22,045 nt of DNA from Bacteroidales bacterium UBA5621 (GTDB taxonomy: Bacteria > Bacteroidota > Bacteroidia > Bacteroidales > VadinHA17), in assembly GCA_002424525.1 (NCBI GenBank), contig DIKJ01000148.1, positions 30,649 to 52,693 on the forward strand. The letters are read 5' to 3'. The notes below the pieces were generated by a model. The model was not told the DNA's origin. It ran no database searches and saw only the letters and a program-made list of their open reading frames with translations. Both the position numbers and the translations under genes were made by a program. Every line of letters starts with the position of its first letter. Within the stretch, counting starts at the first letter, position 1. Below are positions 1 to 7,034 of this stretch, in pieces.

Positions 1-620
1 GACACCATAAGCAGTTGCTTTAGAGTCTGGGGCGACTGTGGCAGTGCATAAAAAGTGCCCGGCTGCATCCTTGACGGGACAACAAAATCCCGCGCTCCCT
101 CGGGAGTCGATTTGATAAGGACAGGGGTCTCAACCTCAATAAATCCTTCCGAATCCATATACCTGCGTACCTCCTGTGCTACCTTATGCCTCAGGATAAT
201 ATTGTTCCTGACTGGACTTCTTCTGAGATCAAGATACCTGAATTTCATCCTGAGCTCCTCACCACCGTCAGTATCTTCCTCGATGGTGAACGGAGGGATC
301 TCACTCCTGTTCAGAATTGTTAATTCATCAACAGCAATCTCAATTTCACCTGTCGGGATATTCCAGTTCTTATTGCTGCGCTCCCTAACCGTTCCCCTCG
401 CCTGAATAACAAATTCCCGCCCCAGCTTGCGGGCTCTCCCGCATAGGTCCGGATTCTCTTCCATATTAAAAACCAGCTGGGTTATCCCGTACCGGTCGCG
501 GAGATCAACAAATGTCATTCCTCCCAAGTCCCTCGACTTCTGAACCCATCCGCATAAAGTAACATCTGACCCTGCTGAAGAAAGATTCAGTTCACCGCAT
601 GTATGTGTTCTGTACATCAT
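1..620 (-). CDS. aspS: Aspartyl-tRNA synthetase, N-terminal part (runs off window)
   Basis: This is the 5' part of aspartyl-tRNA synthetase, the class II enzyme that charges tRNA-Asp with aspartate in the cytoplasm. Reading the minus strand from ATG at 620 gives 206 residues with no stop before the window edge. The first 110 or so residues form the OB-fold anticodon-binding domain, starting [17 protein letters not shown] and continuing with [20 protein letters not shown]. The start of the catalytic domain follows, with [15 protein letters not shown], then FVEVETPVL and [13 protein letters not shown], which are family signatures (class II motif 1 region). The full protein is normally about 580-590 aa, so roughly one third is seen. 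A second in-frame ATG follows directly at 617. The gene diverges from tadA across a 99-bp gap. Confidence 0.96.
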   Translation of the reverse strand, partial: MMYRTHTCGELNLSSAGSDVTLCGWVQKSRDLGGMTFVDLRDRYGITQLVFNMEENPDLCGRARKLGREFVIQARGTVRERSNKNWNIPTGEIEIAVDELTILNRSEIPPFTIEEDTDGGEELRMKFRYLDLRRSPVRNNIILRHKVAQEVRRYMDSEGFIEVETPVLIKSTPEGARDFVVPSRMQPGTFYALPQSPQTLKQLLMV

Positions 621-638
621 CTGACCGTTAAATTTCAG

Positions 639-646
639 CAAAATTA
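639..646 (-). promoter_or_regulatory. Candidate -7 promoter box for aspS
   Basis: The minus strand reads TAATTTTG, an exact match to the Bacteroidota -7 consensus TAnnTTTG. It would start transcription near 632, leaving a leader of about a dozen nucleotides before the ATG at 620. No convincing TTTG -33 box was identified. Confidence 0.45.
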
Positions 647-719
647 AGAAAATAATCATATCGCCGCGGGCCGGGCTTATCACGTAATTTACTAATTTTA
701 TAAACTGAAGACTGATGCA

Positions 720-1160
720 ATGGATCCGGCCACTGAGGAGAAATATATGAAGGCGGCACTTTCTGAAGCTCAGAAGGCTTTCGAAAGGCAGGAGGTTCCT
801 GTTGGTGCTGTTGTTGTCTGTAATGATATCATCATTGCCCGGGCTCACAACCTTACTGAAACACTCAGGGACCCGACAGCTCACGCTGAAATGCAGGCTA
901 TTACCGCTGCGGCAGATTACCTGGGGGGCAAATACCTTAACGACTGTACCCTCTATGTAACGCTGGAACCATGTGCCATGTGCGCAGGGGCAATCGGCTG
1001 GAGCCAGGTTCCGTGTCTGGTTTACGGTGCTCCTGATGAGAAAAAAGGTTATACAAGAATCAAAGGGTCATTGTTGCATCCGAAAACAACTGTAATTGCC
1101 GGCATAATGGAAAAGGAATGCAGTGAGTTACTTCTGAAATTCTTCAGGATCAGAAGATAA
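720..1160 (+). CDS. tadA: tRNA-specific adenosine deaminase TadA
   Basis: This is a zinc-dependent deaminase that converts the wobble adenosine 34 of tRNA-Arg(ACG) to inosine. The cytidine/deoxycytidylate deaminase fold is complete in 146 aa, the usual family length. H55-A56-E57 supplies one zinc ligand and the catalytic glutamate. P84-C85-A86-M87-C88 supplies the two cysteine ligands and is followed by AGAIGWSQV, as in TadA. The N-terminal [13 protein letters not shown] and EVPVGAVVV segments are also typical. The ATG at 720 is the natural start. The gene is transcribed away from aspS. A TadA identity is favoured over a nucleoside or guanine deaminase by the HAEM and EPCAMCAGA arrangement. 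Confidence 0.95.
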   Translation: MDPATEEKYMKAALSEAQKAFERQEVPVGAVVVCNDIIIARAHNLTETLRDPTAHAEMQAITAAADYLGGKYLNDCTLYVTLEPCAMCAGAIGWSQVPCLVYGAPDEKKGYTRIKGSLLHPKTTVIAGIMEKECSELLLKFFRIRR

Positions 1161-1254
1161 GAGAGAAGCCACAACAGCCGGAATTGCGACGTTTTTATCC
1201 CGGCCGGGCACGATTTTTTGAAAAAAACAGTTAAGTTTACAAAAAATAGCCGAA

Positions 1255-1737
1255 ATGACCTTTAACAACAGCAAAACAATAATATCATTGAGAATCAGAC
1301 TGTTCGTAGCGACAGTGGTATTTCTGATCTATATCATCCTGACCTATGTTACAAAACTGATTAAATATCCTTTGCTGGGGATGAGTGATACTACCTGGAC
1401 CCTGATCCTTATCGGAATCTATTTCTTTATTGCATTCCTGCCGGTTTTTCTCAGTTATCAGTATGTCTCATACTCAGACGAGGGTGACAGTATAATCATC
1501 CGATACTTCTTCTCCGGAATTGTTGGAGGTAAAAAGAACTCGATTGAAATAAGCAAGGAGACTTTTGCAGGATACGAGATTGAATCAAAATTGTTTGGCC
1601 TGAAGCAGAGCCTTGTTCTCTTTCAGAGGATGAAAGAGGGTGCCGCAAAATATCCTCCGGTACATATCAGCTCTCTTTCCCGGGAGGAGAAGTCCAAGAT
1701 TCTTGCGTCACTGAACAAATTTGTGCCCCGGGTGTGA
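1255..1737 (+). CDS. Small two-TM membrane protein with PH-like C-terminal region
   Basis: A 160-aa protein of unknown function. Two hydrophobic segments are visible at about residues 14-32 and 48-68, forming a membrane hairpin. A soluble domain of about 90 residues follows. It begins YVSYSDEGDSIIIRYFF and contains alternating strand-like stretches ending in an amphipathic helix, SREEKSKILASLNKF. This layout (TM hairpin plus a small beta-rich domain) resembles bacterial PH-like membrane proteins, but I do not recognise a named family. The start at 1255 has no Shine-Dalgarno site, as usual for this phylum. It is in the same direction as tadA and gdh with short gaps (94 and 100 bp), but nothing links it to them functionally. 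Confidence 0.75.
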   Translation: MTFNNSKTIISLRIRLFVATVVFLIYIILTYVTKLIKYPLLGMSDTTWTLILIGIYFFIAFLPVFLSYQYVSYSDEGDSIIIRYFFSGIVGGKKNSIEISKETFAGYEIESKLFGLKQSLVLFQRMKEGAAKYPPVHISSLSREEKSKILASLNKFVPRV

Positions 1738-1837
1738 AGGTTATCATTCTGTAACATGAGTTTAATCATTTGTAATATTTAACATTAGGAGCAATTTTGA
1801 GTTTTTGTTTCGTTCCACTAACTTAAAACTCACTATA

Positions 1838-3175
1838 ATGAATGTCGACAGGATAATGAACAACCTCGAAAAGAAGCATCCCGGAGAGGTTGAATACTTA
1901 CAGGCTGTAAGGGAAGTTCTTGAGTCGATCGAAGAGGTTTACAATGAGAACCCTCAGTTCGAATCGTCCAACATCATCGAGAGGATCATCGAGCCCGATC
2001 GCGTTCTGATCTTTAAGGTTCCCTGGGTGGATGACGAAGGGAATGTAAAAGTTAATCTGGGTTACCGCATCCAGTTCAATAATGCCATTGGCCCGTACAA
2101 GGGAGGCCTCCGTTTTCACCCCAGCGTAAATCTATCGATACTCAAGTTCCTGGGATTCGAGCAGATCTTTAAAAATGCACTTACCACGCTACCTATGGGA
2201 GGAGCCAAGGGAGGCTCCGATTTTGATGCCAAAGGCAAGTCTAACGGAGAAATTATGAGGTTCTGCCAGTCGTTTATGCTTGAGCTCTGGAAATATATCG
2301 GGCCCGAAACCGATGTGCCTGCGGGAGATATCGGTGTGGGAGGACGTGAAATTGGATTCCTGTATGGCATGTATAAAAGGCTGTCAGGCGATCATACCGG
2401 TGTCCTGACGGGAAAAGGAAGCAACTGGGGCGGGTCGCTTATACGCCCCGAGGCAACAGGCTTCGGTACAGTCTATTTTACCAAGGAGATGCTTGCCACA
2501 AGGGGTGAGGATCTCAGGGGCAAATTAGTTGCTGTAAGCGGTTTCGGAAATGTTGCCTGGGGCGCTGCCAGGAAAGCCACGGAACTGGGAGCAAAAGTTG
2601 TAACACTTTCCGGACCTGACGGATATGTATATGACCCCGAAGGCGTTTCCGGAAGGAAAATTGATTTTATGCTTGAACTCCGTGCTTCAAACGAAGATAT
2701 TGTAAAGCCGTACTCTTATGCCTTTGAAGGAGTCGAATTTCACGAAGGCAAGAGGCCGTGGGAGGTAAAGGTCGATATTGCCCTGCCCTGCGCCACACAG
2801 AATGAACTGAACGGAGAGGATGCCCGGAACCTCGTTGACAACGGTTGCATATGCGTCTGCGAAGGCGCTAATATGCCAAGTACTCCGGAAGCTATTGAAG
2901 TATTTCATAAAAACGGACTGCTCTTTTCTCCGGGAAAGGCATCCAATGCAGGCGGTGTGGCCACATCGGGACTGGAGATGACTCAGAACGCCATGAAGCT
3001 GAGATGGAACAGCGACGAAGTTGATAAACGCCTGCATGAGATAATGTGCAACATACACGCCCAGTGCGTTAAGCATGGTAAAAGAAATGATGGCTATGTC
3101 GATTACGTGAAAGGAGCAAATATTGCAGGATTCCTCAAAGTAGCCAATTCAATGCTCGATATGGGGGTAGTTTAG
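1838..3175 (+). CDS. gdh: Glutamate dehydrogenase, predicted NAD-type (paralogue 1)
   Basis: A hexameric family I glutamate dehydrogenase of 445 aa that interconverts glutamate with 2-oxoglutarate and ammonium. I start it at ATG 1838; an upstream TTG at 1805 would add 11 atypical residues. Catalytic features are present: the glutamate-site lysine K124 in GGAKGG and the catalytic aspartate D164 in PAGDIG. The Rossmann domain has GFGNVA at 235-240. Two coenzyme-determining sites carry F236 (in SGFGN) and P260-D261 (in TLSGPDGY), the pattern of the NAD-specific Clostridium symbiosum enzyme, where these residues are F238, P262 and D263. This suggests a catabolic NAD-linked enzyme. A second GDH of similar sequence lies at 16104, on the other side of dprA. 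A strong terminator follows directly. Confidence 0.95.
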   Translation: MNVDRIMNNLEKKHPGEVEYLQAVREVLESIEEVYNENPQFESSNIIERIIEPDRVLIFKVPWVDDEGNVKVNLGYRIQFNNAIGPYKGGLRFHPSVNLSILKFLGFEQIFKNALTTLPMGGAKGGSDFDAKGKSNGEIMRFCQSFMLELWKYIGPETDVPAGDIGVGGREIGFLYGMYKRLSGDHTGVLTGKGSNWGGSLIRPEATGFGTVYFTKEMLATRGEDLRGKLVAVSGFGNVAWGAARKATELGAKVVTLSGPDGYVYDPEGVSGRKIDFMLELRASNEDIVKPYSYAFEGVEFHEGKRPWEVKVDIALPCATQNELNGEDARNLVDNGCICVCEGANMPSTPEAIEVFHKNGLLFSPGKASNAGGVATSGLEMTQNAMKLRWNSDEVDKRLHEIMCNIHAQCVKHGKRNDGYVDYVKGANIAGFLKVANSMLDMGVV

Positions 3176-3191
3176 ATCCTTTACACCATAT

Positions 3192-3230
3192 AAAAAGCAG
3201 AGACTCTCTGAAAAGTCTCTGCTTTTTTTT
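3192..3230 (+). terminator. Rho-independent terminator of gdh paralogue 1
   Basis: A perfect 14-bp stem (3192-3205 with 3214-3227, including the A/T flanks, core GCAGAGACT/AGTCTCTGC) closes an 8-nt loop and ends in a run of eight T. It lies 16 nt after the gdh stop codon. The A-run on the left arm makes it potentially bidirectional. Confidence 0.92.
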
Positions 3231-3237
3231 ATATTTG
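3230..3237 (+). promoter_or_regulatory. Candidate -7 promoter box for dprA
   Basis: TATATTTG is an exact TAnnTTTG match placed right after the gdh terminator. Transcription would begin near 3244, just upstream of the ATG at 3259. This supports ATG 3259 as the dprA start and argues against the in-frame TTG at 3235, which would lie inside the promoter. Confidence 0.5.
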
Positions 3238-3258
3238 GGTGTCTCAATTCTTTGTGCT

Positions 3259-3738
3259 ATGCCTGAAGTATCACTGAAGCATAAAATTGCTTTAGGACTT
3301 ATCCCGCGGATTGGTGATATCAACGCCCGCAAGCTGGTCTCATTCTTCGGGGATGTGGAAACCATCTTCAGGGAACCTTACAGAAACCTTGTTAAAATAC
3401 CTGGTATAGGCTCCGGGCTGGCAAAATACATAACCGACAGATCATACCTCGAAAGTGCTGAAAAGGAAGCAGCTTATGTTGAAAAGAATAATATCAGAAC
3501 CCTTTTCTATCTTGATGATGATTACCCTTACAGGCTCAGGCAGTGCGATGATTCTCCGGTCGTATTCTTCTTTAAAGGGAACTGTGACCTGAATGCACCT
3601 AAAATGCTCAGCGTTGTCGGGACACGCAATGCCACCGTCCATGGAAGGGAAATATGCGAAAGTATCATCAGGGATCTTGCAAGAGGACACCCCGAAATAG
3701 TTATTGTAAGCGGACTGGCTTATGCCATGCCCAATTGA
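3259..3738 (+). CDS. dprA: DNA processing protein DprA, 5' part, interrupted by the mobile element
   Basis: DprA binds incoming single-stranded DNA and loads RecA during transformation. This fragment holds host residues 1-154 followed by a short element-encoded tail (YAMPN) and a stop. Visible parts are an N-terminal helix-hairpin-helix-like region (RIGDINARKLVSFFG, then IPGIGSGLAKYI, about residues 17-58) and the first half of the Rossmann-like DprA domain, with VVGTRNATVHG at 119-129 and IVIVSGLA at 147-154. The break falls exactly in the conserved SGLAYGID motif; the remainder starts at 15284. As it stands the fragment lacks most of the DNA-binding fold and should be inactive. Joining the two halves gives a 367-aa protein, a normal DprA length. 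I choose ATG 3259 over TTG 3235 because of the promoter position and family N-termini. Confidence 0.9.
   Translation: MPEVSLKHKIALGLIPRIGDINARKLVSFFGDVETIFREPYRNLVKIPGIGSGLAKYITDRSYLESAEKEAAYVEKNNIRTLFYLDDDYPYRLRQCDDSPVVFFFKGNCDLNAPKMLSVVGTRNATVHGREICESIIRDLARGHPEIVIVSGLAYAMPN
3721..3724 (+). other. Left attachment core (attL)
   Basis: TATG at the left boundary. The sequence before it is dprA coding sequence in frame; the sequence after it diverges from DprA and reaches a stop within four codons. Short identical cores are typical of large serine recombinases, which exchange strands around a central dinucleotide; here AT inside TATG is the likely exchange point. Confidence 0.75.
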
Positions 3739-3867
3739 ATACACCATTATAGGATCACTATAACCCAAAAATCATAAAATTGTCTCTTTATTGCAGATAA
3801 ATATCTGATATTCTGCGTATAATAATCTTATTTATCAATAAGAATTAATTCAGACTAAAATAAATAG

Positions 3868-3890
3868 TTATTAACAAATTTTGTTAATAA
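3868..3890. promoter_or_regulatory. Perfect 23-bp palindrome, candidate operator
   Basis: TTATTAACAAA and its exact reverse complement TTTGTTAATAA flank a single T. It lies 118 bp upstream of the first element gene, in the 269-bp non-coding left end (3739-4007). Its size and symmetry fit a dimeric repressor or a recombination directionality protein site. The rest of this left end is AT-rich and holds one other small hairpin, CAGAT/ATCTG, near 3794-3807. Confidence 0.55.
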
Positions 3891-3994
3891 AGCTTGTATG
3901 TATCAGCCTTACAATGATATAACTAAAAATTCATTGGTAGCGAAAAAAGGGGGCATTTTGAGTATTATATATATAGGACAAAATAATTAATCAC

Positions 3995-4002
3995 AAAGGA
4001 GG
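3995..4002 (+). promoter_or_regulatory. Strong Shine-Dalgarno site (unusual for this host)
   Basis: AAAGGAGG lies 5 nt before the ATG at 4008. Bacteroidota genes generally lack such sites, and the other genes in this window do not show one. It fixes the start of the gene at 4008 and hints at origin in, or expression across, hosts that use canonical initiation. Confidence 0.7.
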
Positions 4003-4007
4003 CAAAT

Positions 4008-4820
4008 ATGGAAAGTAATGAAAACTATCTGGTAGGTTCAAAGGCAACACCACAACATCCAGCAAAGTCACTCTATGGTGAAGCGATTGCACTTGAAGAA
4101 ATAACCCTCTTCGAGCTTGAAGCATTAAGCCCTGATGATAAACTTAAACATCTGAGAAAGCAATATATTAACCTGTCTATGATAGGCCGACTCACGGTAT
4201 ATCAGCAGGGTGAGATATTGGTCAATATTAAGAGAATCTGTAAAGATGCCGGACAGAATTTTGTGGAATATGTAAATGAAAATCTTGGCCTATCCCCAAA
4301 GACTGTAAATAATTATATGAACGTATTCTATTATTGCTGTGGTTGCCCGGAAATTGCAATGAAAATCAAGGATTCAATATTATATCAGGTCTGTACAGAC
4401 AATTTTGATAACGAGATTCGTGAATACTTATTTAGCTCTGGCATCCTTGAAAATATTACAAACGATAAGTGCAAACGTCTCCTTGAAAAAGTCAAGAATG
4501 AAGGAATCAAAGCTATCGAAAATGAGGTTGAAGAAATGGACAGAGGTAAGTTAATCTATCATCAAACTGAATATACCATTGGCTTAGCTCATAGTGTGCA
4601 GAAAACCCTCGGCAATCTTAAAGCAAATATTGAGCGAAGAGGAAGGAAAACCAATAACGGAATTATTGAATTTACCGAACAGATTAAATCGGATCAGCCG
4701 GAAGCATCCGAGATTAACTTAAGATTGTATAATGCCATTGAACAGGCAATGACCACCCTGGATAAAGCATTATCAGAGTCCGATGACATATTAAAAGCTT
4801 TTAAGAATAAGGTCATGTAA
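4008..4820 (+). CDS. DUF3102-like helix-turn-helix protein
   Basis: A 270-aa soluble protein, the first gene of the element. Residues about 50-110 (LRKQYINLSMIGRLTVYQQGEIL, then FVEYVNENLGLSPKTVNNYMNVF) match the pattern of DUF3102-type and ParB/KorB-like HTH regions: a long helix followed by a recognition-helix pair, GLSPKTVNNYM. The C-terminal half is charged and helical, probably coiled coil (about 155-265). A role in regulation, partition or stability of the element is plausible but not shown. The start is fixed by AAAGGAGG. It is followed after 35 nt by the TGT-like gene, with a short hairpin between them. The identification of the HTH is moderate; the precise function is unknown. Confidence 0.7.
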   Translation: MESNENYLVGSKATPQHPAKSLYGEAIALEEITLFELEALSPDDKLKHLRKQYINLSMIGRLTVYQQGEILVNIKRICKDAGQNFVEYVNENLGLSPKTVNNYMNVFYYCCGCPEIAMKIKDSILYQVCTDNFDNEIREYLFSSGILENITNDKCKRLLEKVKNEGIKAIENEVEEMDRGKLIYHQTEYTIGLAHSVQKTLGNLKANIERRGRKTNNGIIEFTEQIKSDQPEASEINLRLYNAIEQAMTTLDKALSESDDILKAFKNKVM

Positions 4821-4827
4821 AAGGTAT

Positions 4828-4850
4828 ATTTTACGAAAACGTAAAATTTT
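4828..4850 (+). terminator. AT-rich hairpin with T-run between the first two element genes
   Basis: ATTTTACG and CGTAAAAT form a perfect 8-bp stem around AAAA, followed by TTT. It occupies the 35-nt gap before the ATG at 4856, so it could be a weak terminator, an mRNA-processing site or a control on the next gene. Confidence 0.4.
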
Positions 4851-4855
4851 CATAA

Positions 4856-5755
4856 ATGAAAAAACCAGTAAAAAAAGTGGAACTGTTCCTTGACTCCGGC
4901 GCCTATTCCGCTTGGTCTCAAGGAAAGAAGATAAGCATTGATGAATACATTACCTTCATAAAAAAGCATGAGGATGTAATTGATGTATATGCTAATCTTG
5001 ATGTAATTGGTGATCCTAAAGCAAGTTGGATGAATCAGATGAAAATGGAAAAAGCTGGATCAAATCCGTTGCCTGTATTTCATTATGGAGAAGATGTCAA
5101 ATGGCTAAAACGGATACTTAACAGGGGATATGACTACATAGGTTTAGGCGGTATGGTTCATATAACTACCGATAAGTTATTTCAGTGGTTGAATTATTTG
5201 TTTTCCTCATGGTTAACTGATAAGGAGGGTATGCCAATAGTTAAAGTGCATGGATTTGGAATGACCAGTGTTAGTCTTATGATAGAGTTTCCATTTTATT
5301 CAGTGGATAGTACTTCATGGATACTTAATTCAAGATTGGGCTACATCTTCGTACCACGTTATAGACAGGGCAAATGGATTTACTATGAACCCGCCCATAA
5401 GATAGCGGTATCAAATAGGAATCCTAAACTTAAAGAAAGAGGCAAACATTTCAATAACCTGAATCCTATCGAGCAGAAGACAGTTCTAAATTATATACAT
5501 GAGCAGGGGTATAAAATAGGTCGATCAGAATTTAAAATGGTTGATCAGAACCACAAACTTGCAAGGAATGAGAGATGGGTAGGAAAGAACCCAAAAAATA
5601 AAAATGATTTAAGAATGCTTGAAATCATTATCGAATCTGGAATATCTAACACTAATGAACTCAGGGATGAAATGAACATAGTCTACTTTGTTGATCTTGA
5701 AAAGAATCTGCCTGAGTGGCCGTGGGCTTTTAAGCCACGAAGGGCATCCATTTGA
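4856..5755 (+). CDS. TIM-barrel protein resembling phage DpdA / tRNA-guanine transglycosylase
   Basis: A 299-aa protein. It opens with FLDSGAYSAW (11-20) and has YANLDVIGD (45-53), FHYGED, YIGLGGM (94-100), KVHGFGM (130-136) and YSVDSTSW (148-155). These glycine- and aspartate-rich segments at the ends of predicted strands fit a TIM barrel. They resemble the transglycosylase-like DpdA proteins of phages and mobile elements, which insert 7-deazaguanine bases into DNA. The aspartate in VDSTSW or in LDSGA would be a candidate catalytic residue. No 7-deazaguanine synthesis genes (folE, queC, queD, queE) are visible in the window, so any substrate would have to come from the host. The C-terminal third is not recognised. 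The family call comes from motif recall and is moderate. Confidence 0.55.
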   Translation: MKKPVKKVELFLDSGAYSAWSQGKKISIDEYITFIKKHEDVIDVYANLDVIGDPKASWMNQMKMEKAGSNPLPVFHYGEDVKWLKRILNRGYDYIGLGGMVHITTDKLFQWLNYLFSSWLTDKEGMPIVKVHGFGMTSVSLMIEFPFYSVDSTSWILNSRLGYIFVPRYRQGKWIYYEPAHKIAVSNRNPKLKERGKHFNNLNPIEQKTVLNYIHEQGYKIGRSEFKMVDQNHKLARNERWVGKNPKNKNDLRMLEIIIESGISNTNELRDEMNIVYFVDLEKNLPEWPWAFKPRRASI

Positions 5756-5808
5756 CCAACATTAAATTTTATTTGTATTTCTTAAAAATTCTTTTGAAAT
5801 TTGTTATC

Positions 5809-5895
5809 AGCGGCATCTCCTTCCGTGCCTCCCGCTTAGAGAGGTTAAATGCAGCGAGACGTATTTATTTCACAATTCAGGAGATGCCGCTTTTT
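5809..5895 (+). terminator. Long-loop hairpin with T-run (terminator or small RNA)
   Basis: AGCGGCATCTCCT (5809-5821) pairs perfectly with AGGAGATGCCGCT (5879-5891), and TTTT follows. The 57-nt loop is too long for a simple terminator and contains a nested CCTC/GAGG hairpin. It may end transcription of the TGT-like gene or be the body of a small structured RNA. It sits in a 244-bp gap (5756-5999) that otherwise holds no supported gene. Confidence 0.5.
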
Positions 5896-5999
5896 GTTAT
5901 TCTAAGTTGGACTAATTCTAATACGTCCATTTAAATACTACATTTTAATTATTATTGAATAACTTGCGATACTATAAACTTATGAGATAAATTAAATGA

Positions 6000-7019
6000 A
6001 TGGAGAATAAAGCAGGAAACAAGAATTTGCATAAAGCAAGTAAAGCAAAAAAGGACGAATTCTATACACAATTATCAGATATCGAGAAGGAATTAAAGCA
6101 CTATAAAGAACACTTTAAGGACAGGGTTGTTTACTGTAACTGTGATGACCCTCGAGTTAGTAATTTCTTTCACTACTTCTCTTACAATTATGAAAAACTC
6201 GGACTGAAAAAACTTATTACGACTTGTTATAAAAACCAAAATATGGACTTGTTCAGTCAGAACGATTCTGAACAAGCAATTTGTTTAGATTATGAAGGTG
6301 ATAAAAACGAAAACAATGTTCCCGACCTTAATGAAATAGGGATAAAGAAATTAAAAGGTGATGGGGATTTCAGAAGCAAAGAATGTATTGAACTTTTAAA
6401 ACAATCCGACATTGTTGTAACAAATCCCCCTTTTTCGTTATTCAGAGAATATATTGCACAACTTGTGGAATATGAGAAGAAGTTTGTAATAATTGGTAAC
6501 GTTAACGCAATATCCTACAAGGAAATTTTTAAGTTGATAAAGGAGAACAAAATTTGGTTAGGAATTAGCATTCATAGTGGCGACAGAGAATTTGGTGTTC
6601 CTGATGATTACCCTTTAACAGCTGCTGGATACAGAATCGATGAAAATGGCAATAAATTTATACGAGTTAAAGGAGTGCGATGGTTTACAAATCTAGACTA
6701 TAAGGAACGGCACGAAGATTTAATACTATATAAAAGATATACTCCTGAAGAATACCCAACCTATGACAATTATAATGCGATTAATGTTGATAAAACAAAA
6801 GAAATACCTATGTGCTATAATGGAGTTATGGGTGTTCCAATAACATTTCTCGATAAGTATAATCCTGATCAGTTTGAAATAATTGGAATGTCCGCTTCAG
6901 CAGGTTATAGTGAAGAAATTGTTGGAATTCCTTTTTTAGGGAAAAAAGATGCTAGACCATTACTAAAAGGAAAAAATACGTATGCTCGTATCTTTATAAG
7001 AAACTTAAGGTTACAATAA
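6000..7019 (+). CDS. EcoRI-family adenine-specific DNA methyltransferase
   Basis: A 339-aa DNA adenine N6-methyltransferase of the M.EcoRI family. The N-terminal KKDEFYTQLSDIEKEL (about 17-32) is the family hallmark. YCNCDDPRVSNFF follows. The catalytic motif IV is NPPF at residues 142-145 (VVTNPPFSLF), followed by FVIIGNVNAISY. Length is close to M.EcoRI (about 326 aa). The start ATG 6000 overlaps another ATG at 5996 in a different frame that stops after three codons. A DUF262-HNH nuclease gene begins 15 nt after the stop, so the two are almost certainly cotranscribed and form a restriction-modification-like pair. The target sequence cannot be read from the protein. Confidence 0.9.
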   Translation: MENKAGNKNLHKASKAKKDEFYTQLSDIEKELKHYKEHFKDRVVYCNCDDPRVSNFFHYFSYNYEKLGLKKLITTCYKNQNMDLFSQNDSEQAICLDYEGDKNENNVPDLNEIGIKKLKGDGDFRSKECIELLKQSDIVVTNPPFSLFREYIAQLVEYEKKFVIIGNVNAISYKEIFKLIKENKIWLGISIHSGDREFGVPDDYPLTAAGYRIDENGNKFIRVKGVRWFTNLDYKERHEDLILYKRYTPEEYPTYDNYNAINVDKTKEIPMCYNGVMGVPITFLDKYNPDQFEIIGMSASAGYSEEIVGIPFLGKKDARPLLKGKNTYARIFIRNLRLQ

Positions 7020-7034
7020 TAATTATACTTTGAT

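Noticed and set aside
55..405. Plus-strand open frame of 116 codons
   Set aside because: It lies opposite the clear aspartyl-tRNA synthetase reading on the minus strand and has no recognisable motifs.
3235..3258. TTG at 3235 as the start of dprA
   Set aside because: It falls within the -7 promoter box and directly behind the terminator; ATG 3259 gives the usual DprA N-terminus.
5752..5934. Open frame of 60 codons after the TGT-like gene
   Set aside because: It runs through the long-loop hairpin at 5809-5891, has no recognisable motif, and is better explained as non-coding.
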